The position numbers were made by a program, and so were the translations under genes. Shown here piece by piece: positions 1 through 8,878 of a DNA stretch of 35,236 nt; within the stretch, counting starts at the first letter, position 1, and every line of letters begins with the position of its first letter. The stretch is from Cyclobacteriaceae bacterium (lineage in GTDB: Bacteria; Bacteroidota; Bacteroidia; Cytophagales; Cyclobacteriaceae), in contig JAOULS010000006.1 of the NCBI GenBank assembly GCA_029881895.1, positions 1-35,236 on the forward strand. Direction: 5' to 3'. Under the pieces are notes generated by a model. That model did no database searches. It saw nothing but the letters and a program-made list of their open reading frames with translations, and was not told where the DNA came from.

Positions 1-63
1 GAGTATTGCTCTCCCCATCAGAGTCCTCTGCGAGAGACTCTGATGGGGAGCAAGAGACTCTGA
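1..63. repeat. Imperfect palindrome / large hairpin
   Basis: A perfect 15-bp inverted repeat (CTCCCCATCAGAGTC at 11-25, its complement at 36-50) encloses a 10-nt centre in which TCT/AGA can add three more pairs. The arms continue imperfectly outward (GAGTATTGCT at 1-10 against GCAAGAGACTC at 50-60), so the element may begin before the window. The string GAGACTCTGA occurs at 34-43 and again at 54-63. It lies just past the stop of the nuclease gene that ends at 120. No T-run follows the stem on the minus strand within this window, so a simple intrinsic terminator is not clearly supported. A dispersed REP-like palindrome is the alternative. Confidence 0.6.
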
Positions 64-119
64 GAAGGGAAAGAAAGAACCAATCAACCTATTTATATTT
101 ATGAACTACTACCCTTCTA

Positions 120-2963
120 TCACCTTCCACAAATACCTTTATACGGACAGTTTTCGCATTTTTTTTCGTCTTCTGTCTGATCAAAAGGAACAAAGGGAGA
201 ATACATTTCCGACAACAAATCCTTGAGGTAACCTTCAAACTCAGCTAATATGGGCTTTACATTTACTACCTGTTCTTTTTCTATTTCCAAATGATAATCA
301 AATTTTTTACTAAACGCTTCCTTCGTGTTAAAAACGCCAGGTAGAACAGCTCCTTTAAACGCTTGGTTATTCCGAACATAAAGTAAAGAATAGAGTATGG
401 TTTGCATCGCTGCCTTATTTCTTTTAGAAGCGTCTCGATCAAATAGTGATTGAACACTTTCCACTTTTCGATTGTCTTTGCCTGTTTTATAATCAATAAC
501 ACGAATCCGTTCTCCCTTTAAATCGATACGGTCAATAATTCCTTTCAAACCAATTAAAATTGTCCCCTCTCCCCATTCAACATCAACATTAATCGTGTAA
601 TCCTTCGATTCTAATCCTACAATTTCGAATGGTGCATAATCAGAATCTCGTTTTAAAACCTGGGCTACATATTTTTTGATTACTTCAAAAGCAAGTATTC
701 TCTTCCCTTCCAATTCCATGTTATGGATGTCTTCTGTATAATGTGTAGCGAATGCTTCTTTTACCGCATCATCTATTAACAACTTCAATTCTTTGAAATC
801 CTCCTTCTCAATTACAACATTGCGCTTTTGTGTATAGAGGTTTTCCATAGCATGGTGCAACAAATTTCCAAACACCATCGGGTCTATCTGATCCTGTAAT
901 TCATTATATTCATATATTTCAGCCACATAACGAAAATAAAATCGCAATCGACAATCAAGGTAGAGGTTTAATGCCGAAGGAGTTAAACGTTTCTGAGAAG
1001 CATCATCTGGAGATACTTGGTATTTTTTTAAGGCCTCAAAAACACTCTCCGATTTTTCTATTACAATAGGTTTTTGAGTTTTAATAGCTATTGTGTGAGA
1101 CAACGTAGTGAGTTCAACAGGTCTTTTACTTTCATATTTTAGTTGCTGGACAAACCTACTCAACTCGCCTCCACCAGTCACACCTCCTTCTGTAGTATAA
1201 AACAAATGTACAATTTCAGCCTTATGCAGCAGTCTATAAAACAAATACGCATAGATAGCGTCTTGTTGATCGAAAGTGGGTAAACCATATCCCTTTCTGA
1301 TATTATAAGGAACAAAGGAATGTCCTTTACCAGCAGAAGGAAAAGACCCTTCGTTCATCGAGAGAATGAACACATTTTCAAAATCAAGGTTTCGGGTTTC
1401 CAAAACCCCCATGATTTGAAGCCCATTTAGCGGCTCTCCTGTAAATGGAAGTCGCAACGATTGCATCATTTGACTAAACAAACGTATAAATGCGGCTAAA
1501 TCTAAATCGAGTCTAAATTGTTCAACAACTTCTTTAATTCTGTTTAACTGTGTGTAAAACTGATACGCATACTCTTTTTCAATTAAACTAACTTCATCAG
1601 TAACTGTCACCAAACCGATCACCTTTTGTAGGTATACAATAATATCACTAGTGTTTTCAACTTTCTGAAATACTGTCGGAATTATTAATTCGTCTGCCTG
1701 TAACTGATCAACGTTTATACGTATCCAGTTGTGTGATTCTATGTTTTTAATATTGGCAAGTGCTTGCTGGGGGATATACTGCTGAATAAGAGGATGCTTA
1801 AAGACACGGAGCGTATTTTTATAATAAAAAGTGCAGCGCCCTTTTGATTGTTCTTTTGATTGCTGCTGTAACTCTAAAAGAAGCTCTACTAGACTGTATA
1901 TAGGGGTGTTAACTAGTGGAAACCCCATTGTCACATTTATTTTTTTGATCGATTCGGGTAATGAATTTAACACAGGAAACAGTAAGTTTTCATCTGGAAG
2001 TACAATTACTGTTTTTTCAGGATTGAAATTTCCTTGTTTTTGGATCTCACTAATAATAGTACCAAGTAGCTTTACCTGTCCCGTTTTTTGGGCTACGGCA
2101 TTCAAATAGATAGGCGTGCTATTCTTGTCCTCAATATTAGTAGGATATGGCTCTTCTAAGCTTTTTGCAAATACCTTTTTCTTTTTGTACTCCCTCAAAA
2201 AACTACCAGCTTCTTGCCTCTCATCATACATATAATAGGCATCTACATCCCATTTTATCTCTGCTCCTTCCTCAATGAAATGAGTGATTATTCTTTCTTC
2301 ACTTGTTGTAAGGGCATTAAAACCAGCGAAAATAATGGGTTGATTTTTGTTGATTTTTGGTAAATTATTGGCTACCTCTTTATACACCAAGCCTGTGTAA
2401 GCACTATTTTTATTTTTTAGAGTAGTCGTAAATTCACTATAAATATCATAAAGTTTTCCCCATATCATTTGAAAATTCTTCTTCTCTTCAGAAGACTGAT
2501 CTGAAAATGTACTCCAAAACTCTACAATTATTTTTTTCTGCTCGTGGGTTAAATAATCAAAATAATCATCCAAAGCTTTTTGATTACTCAAGTCAGTAAA
2601 TAAATATTTAGCATCAATCAAATACTTGTCTATGTCTTCGAAATCTCCCAATAGCATTTCTCCCCAGTAATAGAAACGTTCAAAGCTTTCTGCACCACTT
2701 ATGTGCTTCCTATACACTTGGTACAACTCTACAATTAAGGTGAATTTATCTGTCGCTTGCAATCGACAATATTGTCGAACGAAATCCTCCATACTTAAAA
2801 TTGCAGGAGACCAAATTGGGACGCTCAATTCTTCGGCTAAATATTTTCTAAAAAACAGCCCCGCTCTTTGGTTGGGAAAAACCAACGTCACCTCATCTAT
2901 ACGATCGTCATATTTTGATTGAACGTGTTGTGCGATTTGCTTTAAAAACGGAAGTACTGTCAT
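120..2963 (-). CDS. AddB-like PD-(D/E)XK nuclease subunit of a helicase-nuclease
   Basis: This 947-aa protein is the likely partner of the UvrD-type helicase encoded 12 bp upstream; together they would resect DNA double-strand ends for RecA-dependent repair. The C-terminal RecB-family nuclease domain is clear: GNLLHHAMEN with H703, D811 in GIIDRID, the IDYKTG core with D824 and K826, and a QxxxY motif (Q854, Y858). C671 in YLDCRLRFYF together with C936-x2-C939-x5-C945 at the extreme C-terminus reproduces the four-cysteine iron-sulfur arrangement known in AddB. The N-terminus has FPNQRAG at 29-35 but no Walker A, so the helicase-like part is probably inactive. Length and both ends look complete. 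The family assignment is strong; equivalence to AddB rather than another RecBCD-like subunit is inferred from the cysteines and the neighbour. Confidence 0.9.
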   Translation of the reverse strand: MTVLPFLKQIAQHVQSKYDDRIDEVTLVFPNQRAGLFFRKYLAEELSVPIWSPAILSMEDFVRQYCRLQATDKFTLIVELYQVYRKHISGAESFERFYYWGEMLLGDFEDIDKYLIDAKYLFTDLSNQKALDDYFDYLTHEQKKIIVEFWSTFSDQSSEEKKNFQMIWGKLYDIYSEFTTTLKNKNSAYTGLVYKEVANNLPKINKNQPIIFAGFNALTTSEERIITHFIEEGAEIKWDVDAYYMYDERQEAGSFLREYKKKKVFAKSLEEPYPTNIEDKNSTPIYLNAVAQKTGQVKLLGTIISEIQKQGNFNPEKTVIVLPDENLLFPVLNSLPESIKKINVTMGFPLVNTPIYSLVELLLELQQQSKEQSKGRCTFYYKNTLRVFKHPLIQQYIPQQALANIKNIESHNWIRINVDQLQADELIIPTVFQKVENTSDIIVYLQKVIGLVTVTDEVSLIEKEYAYQFYTQLNRIKEVVEQFRLDLDLAAFIRLFSQMMQSLRLPFTGEPLNGLQIMGVLETRNLDFENVFILSMNEGSFPSAGKGHSFVPYNIRKGYGLPTFDQQDAIYAYLFYRLLHKAEIVHLFYTTEGGVTGGGELSRFVQQLKYESKRPVELTTLSHTIAIKTQKPIVIEKSESVFEALKKYQVSPDDASQKRLTPSALNLYLDCRLRFYFRYVAEIYEYNELQDQIDPMVFGNLLHHAMENLYTQKRNVVIEKEDFKELKLLIDDAVKEAFATHYTEDIHNMELEGKRILAFEVIKKYVAQVLKRDSDYAPFEIVGLESKDYTINVDVEWGEGTILIGLKGIIDRIDLKGERIRVIDYKTGKDNRKVESVQSLFDRDASKRNKAAMQTILYSLLYVRNNQAFKGAVLPGVFNTKEAFSKKFDYHLEIEKEQVVNVKPILAEFEGYLKDLLSEMYSPFVPFDQTEDEKKCENCPYKGICGR

Positions 2964-2974
2964 ATTTTATTTTA

Positions 2975-5900
2975 TTAAACGGATACTACTTCTGCCTTTT
3001 CCACATAAAACAAATAACCACTTACCTGTGAATACCCCATTTCTGTTAACAAACGAATGTATCTTTTCACTTGCTCTTTATCCTTTTCTCTAGGAACACC
3101 TGTTTTATAGTCAACAACTACCGCTTTTTCGTCAGAGATCATCACCCGATCCATTCTATACATTTCTCCAGACTTTGGTAATACGGGTACTTCTGTTTTT
3201 ACTTGCCATTTTTTATCAAACCAATTCAATACTTCTTCGTTTTTAAACATTTTTATAACAGCACTACTTAATTCCACTTTATCCTTTTCCGTAATCATCC
3301 CCTCAAACTTCATTGCATCTAATGCTTTGGGTAGTTGATCAGTAGTAATGATCCTCGCCATCAAGTCATGAATAAGATTTCCGTAATTTATACTAGATTG
3401 TTGCTGATCGGCTGTGGTATTAAAAAAAGTTTCAGAACTAAATTTGACCGCCATTTTATTTTGCCATGAATTGGAAATATATTGAAAAGGAATTTCATCT
3501 TTAACTATAATAGCTTCTACCTCTTCCTTCTCTCCTAATTGACCAAATCTGAAAACATTTGATTCTTCATTCCAACTACCATTAAGCGCCTTGTAGTTAT
3601 GCTTCAATACTTCAAACATTAAATCCGAAACACAAGTAATCTCTTTTCCTTGTTCTCCACTAAATGTAAAAAGATAATCTTCGGCCCTAGTAAGTGCTAC
3701 GTACAATAAATTAAAATTATCCATATACGCTTGTAACATTTCGTTGTAATAGGCTTTCTCAAACTCTGTTTTTTTCAAATTAGCACCATAATTAATAGGC
3801 AAAAATGGAATAGCATTAAAAGGAGGGCTGTCACTATCAATCCACATCCTTGTTTCTTTTAATCCTCTACTATCATGATCAATATCCCAATTGCAAAAAG
3901 GAACAATTACTGCTTTAAACTGTAATCCTTTAGATTTATGAATGGTCATTACCCTAGCGGCATTGGCTTGTTCGGGCAGTTTCACAAATTGCTTATGGTT
4001 AAATTCATCCCACCATTGTAAAAAAGAAGTGGTATCTCCCGTATGATTCATTCCGTACTCTAGCACAACATCTTGAAATGATTGAATATACGTGTACTCT
4101 CCTTCTTGTTTTTGTAGACCAAATATTCGGATTAACATCTCTATTAAATCGACAAGCGGAAGCTTTTTCAAATGCAACTGCTGTAAAAAAAAATCATTTG
4201 GTAAAAAATGTTCTATAGCATGAGCATTAAATATTTTATCAGGAACAGTAATATCACCTTTACTTGCCTGATAAAAATAGACCAAATTAGCCAGTGCTAT
4301 TTGGTCGTTATTGTTATTGAGGTATTGTAGCGTATGAATTAAGAGCTGAACAGCATGAGAGGCACCCAACATAAGGGATTCATTACTTACAATATTATAT
4401 GAATAGCCTTTTTTTGCTTTATCAGAATTTTTATAATCAATTAAATAATCAGCGATTAATTTTTCATGCTTCCCTCCTCGCACTAAAAAAGCGATCTCAT
4501 TCACCTTCACTCCACGATCTTGTAAATTTTCTAGCAACAAAGGGATTCTATCTAGGACTATGTCACTCCATTTTTTTTCTTCTTCTACATTATCTTTCAC
4601 AAAAGAAAAGGAAAGATAACCTTCATATTTTTCTTTATTAAGCTCAGGTTGTAACTGTGCTACATCTTCATACGCCTGTTCTATTAGCAATGCGTTTTTT
4701 TCCACCTCTTCCTTTTCTTCTCCTTCTAATTCTATTTTATCAATAAACAATTCCGACAACAATTTTGCACCCTTATTAAACAGGGTATTGTTTACCTCAA
4801 TTACGTTTTTTGCACTCCTAAAATTATTATTCAACCTTCTAATATCAGCATATTCACTTCCTATTTGGTCTTCGACTTTATGCTGAAGTAATTGCCAATC
4901 TCCTCCTCGCCACCTGTAAATAGATTGCTTCACATCCCCTACCAACAAGTTTTTATACCCCTCAGATAAGCTATTCTGTACTAAGGGAAAGAAGTTTCCC
5001 CATTGAAAACCGGATGTATCCTGAAATTCATCAATTAGATAATTTTTGTAAAACGCTCCTGTCTTTTCATATATAAAAGGGGTGTCGTTATCTTCAACAA
5101 TCTTCTTTAAAAAGGTATTAGCATCAGAAATTAACATTATTCCTTCTCGCTCTTTATATTCTATTAATTTCGAAGTCACATCTAACAAAATCCCAAAGGC
5201 ATACATGTTTTTTTGAGCCACTTGGGCGGTCGCATAGGCTCTCAATCCATCATTTACAAATTGTACCGACTCATTAAGAAGTAGCATCAACTTGTCTTCT
5301 ACTACTGCTGCAATACGTTCTTTTATATTGCTTTTTTTAGTATACCAGGCCTCTACGGTGTCTAAAGCTGGACGTTGATAACTATTCAACTGTAGTTTAG
5401 TGACATCAAAAGGAGGGTTTTGCAACTTTTGAAAATAACCAGCAGGTCCCTGTATTTTTCTAAAAAAATCTCCCACATTGAGCTCATGCTCATCCATAAT
5501 CGCAAAAGCTTCTTGCCCATACTTTTTAACGGAAAACTCAAAATCAGATGTGATTTTATTTAACTCAGCAAGAAACGATTTGAAAAACACTTTATCAGAG
5601 GCTATAGCAACCAATTCCTTTTCTTTCCCCTTATATCCTTCACTAAATAGTTCTTTGGCAAAACGGACGATGTCTTGTTTTATATCCCATGATTTACTGT
5701 CCTCTACTTTTTTTGAAGCAAAATTTATGAGCCATTTGGTTAGTACCTCATCCTTACCAACCTCTTCAAACATATCATCCACTACTTTATCAAGTACTTC
5801 ATTTTGATCGAGCTCCAGTTGAAAGCCACCATGAAGGCCTACTTCTTTGGAAAATGAACGAATTACCTTCTGAAAAAAGGCATCTATTGTAGCTATTGAG

Positions 5901-6211
5901 AATTGACTATAATTGTGCAATATCATTGAAAGAACCTCACCACACTGTTTTTGAAAATCCTCTTCACTTAGGTTCAGCTCGTTCATGAGTTCGTGTCCCA
6001 TACTATGGCTTTCACCCTTCGAAAAAATACTTAGATAGTCAACGATACGACTCTTCATTTCAGCAGTAGCCTTATTAGTAAAGGTAACCGCCAAAATGTG
6101 CTTAAAATAAGTCGGTCGTGTTAATGCCAACTTCAAATATTCTTTGGCCAGCGTGTACGTTTTCCCCGATCCTGCGGAAGATCTATATACAACAAAAGAT
6201 TTGTTATCCAT
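2975..6211 (-). CDS. AddA/RecB-like UvrD-family helicase with C-terminal nuclease
   Basis: A 1078-aa superfamily 1A helicase-nuclease. The motifs appear in order: Walker A AGSGKT (13-18), motif Ia TFTNKATAEMK, motif II DEFQDT (394-399), motif III GDVKQSIYRWRGGD, motif IV NNNFRS, motif V TIHKSKGLQF and motif VI YVALTRAED. The C-terminus carries a RecB-like nuclease with D1021, VDYKTG (D1034, K1036) and QxxxY (Q1047, Y1051). It would unwind and degrade broken DNA ends with the product of the gene 12 bp downstream, so the two form an operon. I start at the ATG at 6211; the frame can be extended by one TTG codon to 6214, but ATG gives MDNKSFVVYRSSAGSGKT, the usual N-terminus of this family. No Shine-Dalgarno is visible. 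Confidence 0.93.
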   Translation of the reverse strand: MDNKSFVVYRSSAGSGKTYTLAKEYLKLALTRPTYFKHILAVTFTNKATAEMKSRIVDYLSIFSKGESHSMGHELMNELNLSEEDFQKQCGEVLSMILHNYSQFSIATIDAFFQKVIRSFSKEVGLHGGFQLELDQNEVLDKVVDDMFEEVGKDEVLTKWLINFASKKVEDSKSWDIKQDIVRFAKELFSEGYKGKEKELVAIASDKVFFKSFLAELNKITSDFEFSVKKYGQEAFAIMDEHELNVGDFFRKIQGPAGYFQKLQNPPFDVTKLQLNSYQRPALDTVEAWYTKKSNIKERIAAVVEDKLMLLLNESVQFVNDGLRAYATAQVAQKNMYAFGILLDVTSKLIEYKEREGIMLISDANTFLKKIVEDNDTPFIYEKTGAFYKNYLIDEFQDTSGFQWGNFFPLVQNSLSEGYKNLLVGDVKQSIYRWRGGDWQLLQHKVEDQIGSEYADIRRLNNNFRSAKNVIEVNNTLFNKGAKLLSELFIDKIELEGEEKEEVEKNALLIEQAYEDVAQLQPELNKEKYEGYLSFSFVKDNVEEEKKWSDIVLDRIPLLLENLQDRGVKVNEIAFLVRGGKHEKLIADYLIDYKNSDKAKKGYSYNIVSNESLMLGASHAVQLLIHTLQYLNNNNDQIALANLVYFYQASKGDITVPDKIFNAHAIEHFLPNDFFLQQLHLKKLPLVDLIEMLIRIFGLQKQEGEYTYIQSFQDVVLEYGMNHTGDTTSFLQWWDEFNHKQFVKLPEQANAARVMTIHKSKGLQFKAVIVPFCNWDIDHDSRGLKETRMWIDSDSPPFNAIPFLPINYGANLKKTEFEKAYYNEMLQAYMDNFNLLYVALTRAEDYLFTFSGEQGKEITCVSDLMFEVLKHNYKALNGSWNEESNVFRFGQLGEKEEVEAIIVKDEIPFQYISNSWQNKMAVKFSSETFFNTTADQQQSSINYGNLIHDLMARIITTDQLPKALDAMKFEGMITEKDKVELSSAVIKMFKNEEVLNWFDKKWQVKTEVPVLPKSGEMYRMDRVMISDEKAVVVDYKTGVPREKDKEQVKRYIRLLTEMGYSQVSGYLFYVEKAEVVSV

Positions 6212-6377
6212 CAATTACAATATGGAGAAGATTGACATAAGAACAAAGAAGAAGTATTAAGAAAACTTCACCTCTTATAATCAACGTGAAATAAATAGTA
6301 GTGTAAATTTCATACTCCCTCACTTCTCTACTCCAAGAAGTCAATAATAATAAGGTCACTCCAGAAAATTAAAATAA

Positions 6378-6584
6378 AATCTCATCCAAACTTGTCTTAT
6401 TAATGTGCACAAACTTCGATCTCCATTAGCAAATATTCTTGGTTTAGTAAACCTTATTAACACCAGCAAAGAACCAGCCGATCAACGAGAGGCAGTCGGT
6501 CGGTTGAAAATAGCTGCCGATGAGTTAAACAATGTGGTTATCGATATTAGAAAAACACTAGAAAAAACAAATCCAAATCCATAG
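6378..6584 (+). pseudogene. Sensor histidine kinase remnant (HisKA dimerisation domain only)
   Basis: Between the helicase gene and rny (6212-6606, about 395 bp, both neighbours on the minus strand) a plus-strand frame open from 6378 to the TAG at 6582-6584 encodes an H-box, VHKLRSPLANILGLVNLI, followed by a second helix (LKIAADELNNVVIDIRKTL). This is the two-helix HisKA domain of Bacteroidota histidine kinases, with the phospho-acceptor histidine in HKLRSP. There is no sensor domain upstream (a TAA sits at 6375-6377), no HATPase domain downstream and no ATG; a GTG at 6405 would give 59 aa. It is best read as a gene fragment left by deletion. A tiny expressed standalone HisKA protein is possible but less likely. 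The rest of the gap (6212-6377, 6585-6606) shows nothing recognisable. Confidence 0.65.
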
Positions 6585-6606
6585 AAAAACACACCTTCAA
6601 TAAGTC

Positions 6607-8172
6607 TTATTTTGCAAAACTTACTGAACGCATTTCTCGAATTACGGTAACTTTAATTTGGCCTGGGTATTGCATGTCCTTCTCAATTTTTTGAGAGATA
6701 TCAAAGGATAGCATTCCTGCTCTATCATCCGTTACGGAATCGGCATCTACCATTACTCTCAATTCTCTACCTGCTTGAATAGCGTAACATTTATTCACCC
6801 CATCAAAGCTCAATGCCAACTCTTCTAATTCTTTCAGTCGTTTAATGTACGACTCCATCACCTCTCTTCTTGCCCCAGGTCTAGCGCCCGATATGGCATC
6901 ACACGCCTGTACAATTGGGGAAAGTAGATTTGTCATTTCGATCTCATCATGGTGAGCACCTATTGCGTTACAAATCTTTGGATGTTCTTTGTACTTTTCT
7001 GCCAACTCCATACCTATAAGCGCGTGAGGCTTTTCTGCTTCCTCTGGCCACACTTTACCAATATCATGTAATAGTCCTGCCCGTTTTGCTTGTTTGGGGT
7101 TAAGTCCTAATTCTGATGCCATAATAGCACAAAGATTCGCTACTTCTCGCGAGTGTTGTAATAGATTCTGTCCATAAGACGAACGGAATCGCATACGACC
7201 TACCATTTTGATTAACTCAGGGTGTACTCCGTGTATTCCCAAATCAATCACTGTTCTTTCACCAATCTCAACTATTTCTTCTTCAATGTTCTTTTTCGTT
7301 TTGGCAACGATCTCCTCTATTCTAGCGGGGTGTATTCTCCCATCTGTCACTAATCTATGTAGCGATAATCGAGCGATCTCTCTTCGAACTGGATCAAATC
7401 CTGAAATAATGATGGCCTCTGGAGTATCATCGACAATAATTTCCACTCCTGTAACAGCTTCTAAAGCCCTAATATTACGCCCTTCTCGGCCAATGATTTT
7501 GCCTTTAATATCATCACTCTCTATATTAAATATGGAGACACAGTTTTCAATAGCATGTTCGGTTGCCGTTCGTTGTATCGTATCTAAGACTATTTTTTTA
7601 GCGTCTTTAGTCGCCTTCAATTTCGCTTCTTCCAAGATATCTTTGATCACTGATGACGCCTTTGTTTCCGCTTCATTTTTCAACGTATCCATCAGTTGCT
7701 CTCTAGCGTCATCTGCCGTCAGACTTGATACTTTTTCTAATATTTGTACCTTCTGATCATTAAATTTATCAAGTTCAATTTTTTTCTTGTTCACTATATC
7801 AAGCTGAGCAGAAAGGTTTTCTTTCATGCTTTCAATTTCTTCCTTCCTTCGCTTGTTCTGTTCTATTTCTTTTGAAAGTGATTGTTCTCGTTGTTTTATC
7901 TTATTTTCATTCGAAATAATTTGATTCTTCTTTCTGTTTGACTCCTCCTCAAATTCAGTTTTTAGCTTCAAGAATTTCTCTTTCGCTTCTATTATTTTAT
8001 CTTTCTTAATGTTTTCGGCAGAAATTTCAGCTTCTTTCAAAATGAGCTTTGATTGCTCTTTCACTTTATTTTCTTCTTCTTTATTCGATTTTGCTAACGC
8101 AATTTTACCGATTACAAACCCAAGAACTGTACCTACAATCCCCGTAATTATGATATATAGTGGTTCACCCAT
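6607..8172 (-). CDS. rny: Ribonuclease Y
   Basis: A membrane-anchored endoribonuclease that starts decay of many mRNAs. The 521-aa protein is the usual length and has the usual order: N-terminal transmembrane helix (about 5-26), long charged coiled coil (about 30-150), KH domain with the GxxG loop in IIGREGRN (227-234), and an HD metal-dependent phosphohydrolase domain with H340, the H369-D370 pair in GLLHDIGK and H407-H408-D409. It lies downstream of zapA in the same direction with a 108-bp gap that contains its own -7-like element, so it may be transcribed both with pheT-zapA and independently. Confidence 0.97.
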   Translation of the reverse strand: MGEPLYIIITGIVGTVLGFVIGKIALAKSNKEEENKVKEQSKLILKEAEISAENIKKDKIIEAKEKFLKLKTEFEEESNRKKNQIISNENKIKQREQSLSKEIEQNKRRKEEIESMKENLSAQLDIVNKKKIELDKFNDQKVQILEKVSSLTADDAREQLMDTLKNEAETKASSVIKDILEEAKLKATKDAKKIVLDTIQRTATEHAIENCVSIFNIESDDIKGKIIGREGRNIRALEAVTGVEIIVDDTPEAIIISGFDPVRREIARLSLHRLVTDGRIHPARIEEIVAKTKKNIEEEIVEIGERTVIDLGIHGVHPELIKMVGRMRFRSSYGQNLLQHSREVANLCAIMASELGLNPKQAKRAGLLHDIGKVWPEEAEKPHALIGMELAEKYKEHPKICNAIGAHHDEIEMTNLLSPIVQACDAISGARPGARREVMESYIKRLKELEELALSFDGVNKCYAIQAGRELRVMVDADSVTDDRAGMLSFDISQKIEKDMQYPGQIKVTVIREMRSVSFAK

Positions 8173-8218
8173 TTCTTTACTATTATAATAGTTAAATCAC
8201 CTATGGTTTCATAGGCTT

Positions 8219-8226
8219 CAAAATTA
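8219..8226 (-). promoter_or_regulatory. Putative -7 element and leader hairpin upstream of rny
   Basis: The minus strand reads TAATTTTG, a match to the Bacteroidota -7 consensus TAnnTTTG, about 46 nt before the rny ATG. No good TTTG box is found 19-20 nt further upstream. Between the element and the gene is a perfect 6-bp stem with a 4-nt loop (CCTATG at 8200-8205, CATAGG at 8210-8215) that would lie in the rny leader. Confidence 0.4.
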
Positions 8227-8280
8227 GGAGGGGATAATCCTTAGAAATAGATAAGAGAAAATATATTTAGGAATATAAAC

Positions 8281-8565
8281 TTAAAGTGCCTTAGAAACGA
8301 GTTCGTTTAATTCATTCACTTTTTTAAAAACATCTTCGCTTATGTTTGCATTTTCGCCATCGGCTTGAAGTTTATCTACTAAACTATCAAATGCAACCAT
8401 TGCTAAAAGGTCTTGTTTATCGTCTATTCCAAATTGTTCACGGTACGATTTTATTCTTTCGTTTATAATTTTACCTGCTCTTCTCACATTCTCTTCATCT
8501 TCAGGCTTTACTTTCATAGGATACTCTCTATCTGCAATCCTAATTTTTATCGAAAGTTGATCCAT
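8281..8565 (-). CDS. zapA: Cell division protein ZapA
   Basis: A 94-aa protein with the ZapA layout: a short beta N-terminal globular part (LSIKIRIADREYPMKV), the conserved EDEENVRRAGKIINERI segment, then a helix with LLAMVAFDSLVDKL ending in a coiled-coil C-terminus. ZapA binds and cross-links FtsZ filaments at the division ring. It is preceded 18 bp upstream by a small coiled-coil gene and pheT and followed by rny, an order conserved in Bacteroidota. The ATG at 8565 gives a full-length family N-terminus. Confidence 0.93.
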   Translation of the reverse strand: MDQLSIKIRIADREYPMKVKPEDEENVRRAGKIINERIKSYREQFGIDDKQDLLAMVAFDSLVDKLQADGENANISEDVFKKVNELNELVSKAL

Positions 8566-8583
8566 TGTCGTACGCTTACTATT

Positions 8584-8877
8584 TTATTTGCTTAAGTGCT
8601 CTATACACCTATCAATTTCTCTTATATATTCATCTATTCTCTCTTTCAGTTCAGATGAATCTCCTCCAACATCAATACTCTCTACAATCTTACCAATTTT
8701 AATTTGATTTTGAAAATTAACTAATTGATCTTCTTTGGTTTTGAGTAGGTTTTTTAATTCAGTCTTTTCATTACGCAATTGTTGAATTTCATTCGTAGCT
8801 GTTTCATACGCTATCACTAACAACTTTAGCTTGCGTTCCAACGATGACAATTGCATTTTTAATCGATCCTGACTCAT
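8584..8877 (-). CDS. Small coiled-coil protein between pheT and zapA (ZapB-like candidate)
   Basis: A 97-aa, charged, almost wholly helical protein without signal peptide or membrane segment. Residues about 3-60 carry heptad-like leucines (LKMQLSSLERKLKLL, then NEIQQLRNEKTELKNLL), with a second helix after a glycine-containing break (VGGDSS). Its ATG at 8877 is one base after the pheT stop (TAATATG), which suggests translational coupling, and zapA follows 18 bp later. I do not recognise a named family. The size, coiled coil and coupling to zapA suggest a division-ring accessory protein comparable to ZapB, but this rests on context only. Confidence 0.8.
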   Translation of the reverse strand: MSQDRLKMQLSSLERKLKLLVIAYETATNEIQQLRNEKTELKNLLKTKEDQLVNFQNQIKIGKIVESIDVGGDSSELKERIDEYIREIDRCIEHLSK

Positions 8878-8878
8878 A

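Noticed and set aside
6181-6214. TTG start one codon before the helicase ATG
   Set aside because: The ATG at 6211 gives the normal N-terminus; the extra codon adds nothing.
7208-7756. A 182-codon plus-strand frame antisense to rny
   Set aside because: It is low-complexity Ser/Ile/Leu-rich translation opposite a clear rny gene; a shadow frame.
8173-8280. A 6S-like small RNA next to zapA, by analogy with the gammaproteobacterial neighbourhood
   Set aside because: The 108-bp gap lacks a long open-bubble hairpin; only a 6-bp stem and a -7-like box are visible.
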